Source of the DNA: Comamonas sp. JUb58
Lineage (GTDB): Bacteria > Pseudomonadota > Gammaproteobacteria > Burkholderiales > Burkholderiaceae_C
Length of the DNA stretch: 64,000 nt
Direction of reading: 5' to 3'
Assembly: GCF_004364775.1 (NCBI RefSeq)
Contig: NZ_SOAL01000007.1
Location: forward strand, 62,001-126,000
Position numbers and translations under genes: made by a program. Below the pieces are notes generated by a model. That model was given only the letters and a program-made list of their open reading frames with translations. It had not been told where the DNA came from and made no database searches. Each line of letters opens with the position of its first letter. The stretch's first letter is position 1. Below are positions 27,976 through 34,109 of the stretch, piece after piece.

Positions 27976-28518
27976 ATGCTAGACAAAACCCGCACCCCGC
28001 TGGCGCTTGACTCCAAGCGTCTCGATGCCGCCAAGAAAAGCCTGGAAGAAGGCGCTGTACTGCCCAATGACTCGCCTTACCGCGAGGACATCATCCGCCT
28101 GCTCAATGACTCGCTGGCCACCGAGCTGGTCTGTATCCTGCGCTACAAGCGCCACCACTTCACCGCCACGGGCCTGGAGTCGCCTGCGATTGCAGAAGAG
28201 TTCCTGGTGCATGCGCAGGAAGAGCAGGCCCACGCCGACCGCATTGCGACGCGCATTGTGCAGCTGGGCGGCGAGCCCGACTTCAACCCTGACAGCCTGA
28301 GCGGCCGCAGCCATGCCGACTACAACGACGACATGGACCTGCATTCGATGATCCGCTCCAACCTGGTGGCCGAGCGCGTCGCCATCGAGGCCTACACCCA
28401 GATGGTCGACCTGATCGGGGACAAGGACCACACCACGCGCCGCCTGATCGAGCAGATCCTGGAGCAGGAGCAGGAGCACGCCGATGAGCTGTCCGATTGG
28501 ATGAAAAAGGCCCAATAA
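27976..28518 (+). CDS. Ferritin-like/bacterioferritin-type protein
   Basis: A 180-residue four-helix-bundle protein. Di-iron ligands of the ferritin fold are visible: E in ATELVCILRYKRHH, E-x-x-H in HAQEEQAHAD, E in AERVAIEAY and E-x-x-H in EQEQEHADEL. The arrangement matches the bacterioferritin-like ferritins described as cytochrome b1-type or Dps-like in this family. It should store iron or detoxify peroxide. An AAAGGA site precedes the chosen ATG. A terminator follows at 28534. No Bfd gene is adjacent. Confidence 0.88.
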   Translation: MLDKTRTPLALDSKRLDAAKKSLEEGAVLPNDSPYREDIIRLLNDSLATELVCILRYKRHHFTATGLESPAIAEEFLVHAQEEQAHADRIATRIVQLGGEPDFNPDSLSGRSHADYNDDMDLHSMIRSNLVAERVAIEAYTQMVDLIGDKDHTTRRLIEQILEQEQEHADELSDWMKKAQ

Positions 28519-28533
28519 GGGCCACCCCACCTG

Positions 28534-28559
28534 AACCGCAACCGAGTTGCGGTTTTTTT
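28534..28559 (+). terminator. Intrinsic terminator after the ferritin-like gene
   Basis: Nine-base arms AACCGCAAC (28534-28542) and GTTGCGGTT (28546-28554) with a 3-base loop, followed by a run of T to 28559. Confidence 0.88.
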
Positions 28560-28581
28560 ATGCCGATGGAGGAAAAGACGG

Positions 28582-28824
28582 ATGACCGATACAGAAGCAA
28601 CACGCAAGAACGCCAAGCACCTGCTCTACCTGATGGTGAATGAGGAGCTGCTGCGCGCGGGCGATGGTTTGGATGCCGAGGCCCTTGGCAATGTGCTGGA
28701 GCGCAATGGCGTCAGCGCTGCAGAGCAACAGCCTGCCATGGACTATGCCTGCGAACAGGGCTGGTTGCAGAAGGGCGAGAACGGCCAGCTGCAGATCACC
28801 GAAACCGGTTTTGCATTGGACTGA
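28582..28824 (+). CDS. Small hypothetical protein (80 residues)
   Basis: An 80-residue acidic protein with a strong GGAGG ribosome site 10 bases before the ATG. The sequence (ATRKNAKHLLYLMVNEELLRAGDGLDAEAL, in pieces) looks like a compact helical domain followed by a small winged part (QGWLQKGENGQLQITETG). The latter resembles a DNA-binding wing, but no family is recognised. It starts 63 bases after the ferritin-like gene and past that gene's terminator, so it is probably separately expressed. Confidence 0.75.
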   Translation: MTDTEATRKNAKHLLYLMVNEELLRAGDGLDAEALGNVLERNGVSAAEQQPAMDYACEQGWLQKGENGQLQITETGFALD

Positions 28825-28830
28825 GACGTA

Positions 28831-28860
28831 AAAAGACCACTGCCGGCGAACCGGCAGTGG
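28831..28860 (-). terminator. Minus-direction hairpin terminator
   Basis: Ten-base arms CCACTGCCGG (28837-28846) and CCGGCAGTGG (28851-28860) with loop cgaa. On the minus strand it is followed by a T-rich run (TCTTTTT), so it suits leftward transcription from the DUF4148 gene at 29036. Confidence 0.7.
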
Positions 28861-28998
28861 CTACCAAGAGCACGGCCCAGATGCAATGGGACAAGGTCTG
28901 GCCGGGCTACGCACTAGATGCGTTTTCGTTGTGTGGCGGGCGATGCCCGCTGTAATTTCTCTTCAAGCCTGCCCAATAAAGAAGGCCTGGAATCTGAC

Positions 28999-29032
28999 CG
29001 CTCTGCCAGCATCTGCCTGGCAGAGCGTTTTT
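28999..29032 (+). terminator. Plus-direction hairpin terminator
   Basis: Eleven-base arms CGCTCTGCCAG (28999-29009) and CTGGCAGAGCG (29017-29027), then TTTTT. It suits rightward transcription, yet the nearest rightward gene ends 175 bases earlier. Confidence 0.75.
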
Positions 29033-29035
29033 CAC

Positions 29036-29362
29036 TTATTCGCCGAAGGATTCGCCTTCAGGCAGGCTGCCGGCGACCAGGGCTTCATGGGCTTGCTGCT
29101 GCACTTGGGCACGGCTCACGGTCGAGGCGCGGCTTTCGGCACCAAAGGTGTTGATGCGGTCACCGATCACGGCCATCGAGCCATTGCGCTGGGCTTCGGT
29201 CACCTGGGCCTGCACATCGGCACGGGTCAGGGTGCTGTGGGCGGCAGGGTAGGCGGGGTAGTCCGAGCCATTGCCAACAGGGGCGGTCGTGGCGGCGCTG
29301 GCAGCACCGGCAAACACCAGGCCAGCGGCCATCATCAAAGCGGACATATTGCGTGCAAACAT
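29036..29362 (-). CDS. DUF4148 secreted protein
   Basis: A 108-residue exported protein. A signal peptide (NMSALMMAAGLVFAGAASA) is followed by a short DUF4148 region with LTRADVQAQVTEAQRNGSM and a C-terminal LVAGSLPEGESFGE. DUF4148 proteins are abundant in Burkholderiales, periplasmic, and of unknown function. A GGAG site precedes the ATG. The neighbouring gene at 29505 encodes a paralogue with almost the same C-terminus. Confidence 0.88.
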   Translation of the reverse strand: MFARNMSALMMAAGLVFAGAASAATTAPVGNGSDYPAYPAAHSTLTRADVQAQVTEAQRNGSMAVIGDRINTFGAESRASTVSRAQVQQQAHEALVAGSLPEGESFGE

Positions 29363-29504
29363 GGTTTCTCTCCAAGGACCCGCGCTGCTGGCAAATCACG
29401 GATTTGCGCTGTGAGAGCGGCGGCGTCCAAAAATAGGTTGATTCGAAATTCGGGGGTGGTTGCGAGAGCGGCCTGCGGCCCACTCTCAGCTTGCTTGCCT
29501 GGGC

Positions 29505-29822
29505 TTATTCGCCGAAGCTTTCGCCTTCAGGCAAGGTGCCAGCAACGCGGGCGTCATGGGCGGCTTTCACCACATCAGCGCGGGACAGGTTGCTGTTGCC
29601 CTTTTCAAAGGCATTGGCTTGCAGCTGGTCGCCCTTGAACAGCAGGGTGCCGTTCTTTTGGGCTTCGACGAATTGCGCTTGCACATCGGCGCGGCTCACG
29701 GCGCTGGTGGTGGCAACGGGGGGAGCAATCGAGCGGTCGCCTTCAAAGGGATTGGCCTGGGCAACACCGGCACCCAACATCAGAGCAGCTACACCGGCGA
29801 TCGAGAAAATACGTGCGTTCAT
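29505..29822 (-). CDS. DUF4148 secreted protein (paralogue)
   Basis: A 105-residue exported protein with signal peptide (IAGVAALMLGAGVAQA) and the DUF4148 pattern VSRADVQAQFVEAQKNGTLL. Its C-terminus VAGTLPEGESFGE nearly matches that of the gene at 29036, so the two arose by tandem duplication. AGGAG lies before the ATG. The two genes are read in the same direction, 142 bases apart, and may be expressed from separate promoters. Confidence 0.88.
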   Translation of the reverse strand: MNARIFSIAGVAALMLGAGVAQANPFEGDRSIAPPVATTSAVSRADVQAQFVEAQKNGTLLFKGDQLQANAFEKGNSNLSRADVVKAAHDARVAGTLPEGESFGE

Positions 29823-30193
29823 TTTTAACTCCTGGAGAACTCCAGCGACTCACCATGAGGGGCTGGTTCGCTCAACGGGTGGTGCAGTGCACCTTGTGTG
29901 GTTCTCGTTGATCGATGTAGTTAGTGTATGCACGGGCCTGCCTCCGATAAATAGCCTAAATCGGAATAGATTGTTCTGAAAAGCAATCTAATGTTTTTGG
30001 CGATGTGCAATCGTCCAGAGGTGCTCAGAGGGATGCACTACTCCCCAGAGAGCCGCATGTGTAGGAGAATTCCGGCAAATAGGGGATGTGGCTTGGCCGG
30101 AGAATCCGACGGCTAACCCTGTCAGGGTTCACCCGAGATGGTGGCTGCCATGGCAACCAAATTAGCGTGTTTTATACGACAGTGACAGTGCTG
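29823..30193. other. Spacer with small inverted repeats
   Basis: No gene is supported in these 371 bases. Two neighbouring dyads occur: TCCGAT/ATCGGA (29943-29948, 29960-29965) and TAGATTG/CAATCTA (29967-29973, 29984-29990), about 130-170 bases upstream of the DUF4148 start. They may be regulatory or form hairpins. A further dyad GTGACAG/CTGTCAC straddles the end of the DTW gene at 30182-30197. Confidence 0.45.
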
Positions 30194-31018
30194 TCACAGA
30201 GCGCTTTGCAGGCGCTGGAGCTGCGCGTGGGCGGCGCTGCACCAGTCGGGTGGCAACTGGTGCTTGGCCTGCAGGTAGTGGTGGGTGTAGATGTCGAGGT
30301 AGGTTTCCAGGGTCTGGGCAGCGCGCTGGTCGCCGGCGAGATCCAGGCACAGCGCAGCGACCTCGGCGGTGCAGAAATGGTCGTCACGGCGCGAGCGCCG
30401 CAGCTGGTAGCGCGAGATCTGCTCCGGGTGCAGGCTGAGCACCGGGAAGCGGTCCAGATAAGGACTCTTGCGGAACATCTTGCGTGCCTCGGGCCAGGTG
30501 GCATCAAGCAGGATGAACAGCGGCCTGCGCGTTCCTTCCTGCTGCGCTGGCGCGGACGGCAGCTGCTGCACGGCGCGGCCGGGCTCGTGCACAAACTCCT
30601 GGGGGAAGACCACATAAGGCTGCCATTGCGGATCGGCCAGCAGCGCCTCCAAGCCCGCATCCCTCTCCGTGCGCGACCAGCCAAAGGCAAAGGTCTCGGC
30701 CACCACATCGGCGATCAGCCAGCCGGTGTTGCTGGGCTTGAGCGGCTCGGCATCGTGCATCAGCAGGCACATGCCTGCCGTTGTGGCCTGCGTGGGCCGC
30801 AGCGCGCAGAGGCAGTGGCTGGGCCGCAGCCGGCAGCCCTCGCAGCGCTCCCCTTTGGGGCCGCCTCGGGCCAGAAAAGGGCGGGTGCTGCGTTGCAGCC
30901 GCTCGGCGCGCAGGCGCGAGACGGCATGGGGGACAAGGGTGCCAGCCGTGCTGGGAGCACTGGCAGTGATAGAGGATGGGTGAGAAGACACGGGCGCTAT
31001 TGTCGTCGCCCAGTCCAA
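30194..31018 (-). CDS. tapT: DTW-domain tRNA-uridine aminocarboxypropyltransferase
   Basis: A 274-residue protein of the TapT/TuaA (DTW) family that transfers the aminocarboxypropyl group of S-adenosylmethionine to a tRNA uridine (acp3U). A Cys cluster CEGCRLRPSHCLC precedes the catalytic domain. The family motif appears as LDATWPEARKMFRKSPYL (usual D-x-T-W plus ARKM). The RDDHFCTAEV and LETYLDIYTHHYL elements are also characteristic. The first 45 residues are low complexity, so the true start could be internal. The symbol follows E. coli usage. Confidence 0.85.
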   Translation of the reverse strand: MDWATTIAPVSSHPSSITASAPSTAGTLVPHAVSRLRAERLQRSTRPFLARGGPKGERCEGCRLRPSHCLCALRPTQATTAGMCLLMHDAEPLKPSNTGWLIADVVAETFAFGWSRTERDAGLEALLADPQWQPYVVFPQEFVHEPGRAVQQLPSAPAQQEGTRRPLFILLDATWPEARKMFRKSPYLDRFPVLSLHPEQISRYQLRRSRRDDHFCTAEVAALCLDLAGDQRAAQTLETYLDIYTHHYLQAKHQLPPDWCSAAHAQLQRLQSAL

Positions 31019-31058
31019 CCAAGCAGCGCAGCGGGTTTAGCGCCGCGCGATGTGCCGC

Positions 31059-31670
31059 TCAGTTCTGCACCGCTTCCAGCGCAAACAGCGGCACATCGGC
31101 ACGCCGGCTCAGCCACACTCCACCGCCCAGCTCGGTAAAGCCCTGGGCCAGGCCGCGGCGGTAGAGCTCGGCACGGTGGCGGTACAGGCGTGGGTCGGTC
31201 AGCTCGTCGTCGATGATGTCGCGCTCATAGTCTTCGCGCGCGACGGCTTCCACATAGAGCGCGCCACGGCTCAGCCGCGCCAGATTGGCCAGCGCCAGCT
31301 TCAGGTCGGCGGGGCTCAGGTAGGGCAGCACGCCTTGGCAGATCACCAGGTCAAAGGGCTGGCCATCGGCCGGTGCATAGTCCACGACCGAGCCCTGCTC
31401 CCAGCCATAGCGCTGGCAGAGGTAGTCGCTGTACTCCACCCCGTGGTAGCTGGCCTGCGGAAAGTGCTGCGCAATCGCATCGCGCCACAGGCCGATGCCG
31501 CAGCCGACATCCAGCACCCGCTGCACGGGCACGCGCACATACTGCAGATAGCTGCAGACAAAGGCGCCCAGGCGCGCGGCATGCGCGGGGTCCACCACGC
31601 TGGTTTTCTTGTCGAAATAAAAGCGCTGGTAGTACGCCTCGTCAAACCATTGCCTGTCCGCTGATTGCAC
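31059..31670 (-). CDS. Class I SAM-dependent methyltransferase
   Basis: A 203-residue methyltransferase. Motif I is VLDVGCGIGLWRD, motif II-like HGVEYSDYLCQRYG, and motif IV FDLVICQGVLPYLS. The enzyme lacks a membrane anchor, so it is cytoplasmic; the methyl acceptor is unknown. It lies 40 bases upstream of the DTW gene and reads in the same direction, so the pair may be an operon. Confidence 0.85.
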   Translation of the reverse strand: MQSADRQWFDEAYYQRFYFDKKTSVVDPAHAARLGAFVCSYLQYVRVPVQRVLDVGCGIGLWRDAIAQHFPQASYHGVEYSDYLCQRYGWEQGSVVDYAPADGQPFDLVICQGVLPYLSPADLKLALANLARLSRGALYVEAVAREDYERDIIDDELTDPRLYRHRAELYRRGLAQGFTELGGGVWLSRRADVPLFALEAVQN

Positions 31671-31775
31671 GCATGTCCTTTGTCAATGCAATGCAGCACC
31701 GCTGTGCATTACGCAGGCAGTATCGCGCAGATGGCGCATGTGGGTGGGGCGCTGCGGTATTGGCGGCGGGCCGGT

Positions 31776-32120
31776 TCAGCGCGGGATGACGGACAGGTTC
31801 TCCGGCACGATCTGCTCCTGGCTACCTGCCGGGCAGGGGCCATCGGTGTAGATGGTCTGGCCGTTCAGCTGGCATTTGCGCGGCATGGCTGCGGGCCGTG
31901 CCTGGCCGCTGCCGCCGTCGGGCGCCGCGCGCCGTGCCTGGCTGCGTTGCAGCTCTTCGGCACTGGGCGGAGGAGGAGACGAGGCCTTGCGCCACAGTCC
32001 GCTGGCGGCCTGTTCGGCATCGCCCATGATCGCCGAACCACGCCAGGCGTACAGGGCGGCAGCGCAGGCTGCCACCAGGGCCAGCCAGATCAGCCGGCGG
32101 TAGGCAGGGCGCAGGTACAT
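31776..32120 (-). CDS. DUF4124-like membrane-anchored small protein
   Basis: A 114-residue protein. It has one N-terminal membrane helix (LIWLALVAACAAALYAW), a Pro-rich linker and a short C-terminal module CQLNGQTIYTDGPCPAGS, which is the typical end of DUF4124 domains (YxDxPCP). The module probably faces the periplasm. It is the last gene of the group running from topB. Function is unknown. Confidence 0.7.
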   Translation of the reverse strand: MYLRPAYRRLIWLALVAACAAALYAWRGSAIMGDAEQAASGLWRKASSPPPPSAEELQRSQARRAAPDGGSGQARPAAMPRKCQLNGQTIYTDGPCPAGSQEQIVPENLSVIPR

Positions 32121-32159
32121 GGCAGTGGCAATGGGGGTTGGGGCATGGCAGGCACTGTA

Positions 32160-32684
32160 TCAGCCCCCTTGGTAGAAGCGCAAATCCAGGTACAGCAGCA
32201 AGAAGGCCAGCAGGCTGATGCCCCAGTTCAAGCGCCGGGCCAGGGGCAGGTAGGCTGCGCTGAAATACCACCGCCGGTGCGACGGCAGGTGGCGCAGGAT
32301 GTAGAGCAGCCCCATCTCCTGCATATTGCTGAAGTGCGGATGGCTGTCCTTCTTGAGCTTCTGGATGATGGAGGCATCGCAGAGCACCACCACCGACAGC
32401 ACGGTGGCGATGATGACGGCGCCCAGCAACCACTGCTGCCAGTCTGGCCCATGCAAGCCCAGGCTGAACCAGTGGCTCAGCATCAGCACGGCCAGCACGG
32501 CAAACAAGCGGTAGAAGATGGCACGCCAGTGTGCAGGGCTGGGCTCGGTGATTTGGCCTTGGTGGCGCTCCTCGCGGTCAATGATGCGGGCGAGCAGCCA
32601 GGCCATGCCATGAAAGCTGGCCTCCAGCAGCAGGTAGATGCCCAAGGCCAGGGCCAGCAGCTGCAGCGGCTCGCCCTGGGTCAT
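32160..32684 (-). CDS. Membrane protein of unknown function
   Basis: A 174-residue protein with four predicted helices: residues 8-28 (LLALALGIYLLLEASFHGMAW), 55-75, 80-102 (LLGAVIIATVLSVVVLC) and 148-167 (WGISLLAFLLLYLDLRF). I do not recognise a family. The start was placed at the ATG 2 bases after the stop of the preceding gene. That spacing suggests translational coupling in the topB operon. Confidence 0.7.
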   Translation of the reverse strand: MTQGEPLQLLALALGIYLLLEASFHGMAWLLARIIDREERHQGQITEPSPAHWRAIFYRLFAVLAVLMLSHWFSLGLHGPDWQQWLLGAVIIATVLSVVVLCDASIIQKLKKDSHPHFSNMQEMGLLYILRHLPSHRRWYFSAAYLPLARRLNWGISLLAFLLLYLDLRFYQGG

Positions 32685-32686
32685 GC

Positions 32687-34105
32687 TCAGTGCTTCTGGC
32701 AGGCGGCGGTGACGCCGCTTTGGCACATCTCGCGCTGCGAGCGGTCAAAGATCAGGTTTTTGACGGCGGGCATGTCCACAAAGCCACCGATGTCCAGCTG
32801 GATGGTCTTGTCAAAGGTATTGTCGAAGGTGAAGAACTCCAGCGCCGCAATGTCCCCGTTTTTGCGCTGCGCCTGGTAAAAGTCCAGGCCGCGCTGCACT
32901 TCGTCCAGCACCCGGGATTCGATCAGGCGCTCGGGCTGGTCCTTCTCGATGTTTTGCCGGGCATCGAACTCCAGTACGCCGTTGTTGCTCGATTCGGTCA
33001 GCACCAGAATCTTGCCCTTGCTGCCGATCTTGGCCAGTTCCTTGCGCAGCATCTCGGTGGCTGCCGTCATGCGGCATTGGTAGAGCTGGTCGAGCAAGTG
33101 CTTGTCCTGCTGCTGTGGTGTGGGGCGGCCCGCCGCCTTGTCTGCTGCACTGGGTTGGCGCACAGGCCCATCCTGGTAGAAGGACAGCTGCGCGCGCAGC
33201 TCGGACATGGTCGTGTAGGCGCTGATATCGCATTCGCCGCCCTGCACCTGCTTCTTCAATAGCGGCAGCATGTTTTCGTAGAGACGGTCCTGCAATGCGG
33301 TGGACAGGTAGAAATCGAAGCCATACAGGTCATAGCCGCGCGGAACGCCGCCGCCGGTGTAGAGGTTGCCTGCATTGTCGTAGGTCGTCAGCCGGTGACG
33401 AGTGATGTCCTTCAGCCATTGGCGTTCAGCCGCTGTGGCCTTGGCGCCCAGACGGGTGATGGTTTTGCGATGGGCATCGATGTTTTGAACATAGCGCAGC
33501 GACTCCTGGTCCACCATCTGGGCGAACTCGGCATTCACCATGCCACTCGCAAAGATCAGGCCGAGCTTGACATCCTGGATCCCATATTCTTTGAACATCT
33601 GGCGAACCGTGATGGCCATGCGTTCCAGATCCGCCTTGGGGATGCCATGCAGATAGGGTTCATCGGCGATGAAAACCGTGGCTACCTGGGCCTGGTAGCG
33701 CTGGATCACAGCCATGTAGGGCCGCAGAATCTTGCGAGCCTGTGCGTCGGAGGGGATCACCCGCAGCTTGTTGACTGCGAGTGGCGCCATGGCCTTTTTT
33801 TGCCAGCTGGCGGGGCCGCCAGCATCGTCCGTGGCGCGGTAGCGGGTGCGCACCTGGCTTAGCGGCTTGCGACCGTTGAGGATTGGCCCCAGATCCAGAT
33901 CCAGCCTGGTGGCCGATCCTTTGACGGCCTGCAGGTTCTTCTCCAGCGCTTTGGGGCTGTGCACATTGATATGGGCGGTAGCCACCTTGCCGACAAATTC
34001 CGGGTGCACGCCGGGCGGCGCGAACAGGGCAATCTGGGCATGGCTCTGCGCCCCCCACAGGAGGGCGCTGCAGGCGAGGGCCTGGCAAACAATGCGGCGC
34101 AGCAA
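32687..34105 (-). CDS. Secreted protein of unknown function (472 residues)
   Basis: An exported protein with a clear signal peptide (MLRRIVCQALACSALLWGAQSHA). I do not recognise its family. It has a strand-helix rhythm with VATVFIADEPYLHGI and LGLIFASGMVNAEF, which resembles TIM-barrel glycosidase-like folds, but no catalytic pair is confirmed. Later segments include LTESSNNGVLEF and AALEFFTFDNTF. It begins 4 bases after the topB stop and is followed 2 bases later by a membrane protein, an arrangement implying co-expression with a DNA topoisomerase. Confidence 0.75.
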   Translation of the reverse strand: MLRRIVCQALACSALLWGAQSHAQIALFAPPGVHPEFVGKVATAHINVHSPKALEKNLQAVKGSATRLDLDLGPILNGRKPLSQVRTRYRATDDAGGPASWQKKAMAPLAVNKLRVIPSDAQARKILRPYMAVIQRYQAQVATVFIADEPYLHGIPKADLERMAITVRQMFKEYGIQDVKLGLIFASGMVNAEFAQMVDQESLRYVQNIDAHRKTITRLGAKATAAERQWLKDITRHRLTTYDNAGNLYTGGGVPRGYDLYGFDFYLSTALQDRLYENMLPLLKKQVQGGECDISAYTTMSELRAQLSFYQDGPVRQPSAADKAAGRPTPQQQDKHLLDQLYQCRMTAATEMLRKELAKIGSKGKILVLTESSNNGVLEFDARQNIEKDQPERLIESRVLDEVQRGLDFYQAQRKNGDIAALEFFTFDNTFDKTIQLDIGGFVDMPAVKNLIFDRSQREMCQSGVTAACQKH

Positions 34106-34109
34106 GGTA

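Noticed and set aside
30182..30197. GTGACAG/CTGTCAC palindrome as an operator
   Set aside because: It overlaps the 3' end of the DTW gene and is not next to a start codon, so regulatory function is not supported.
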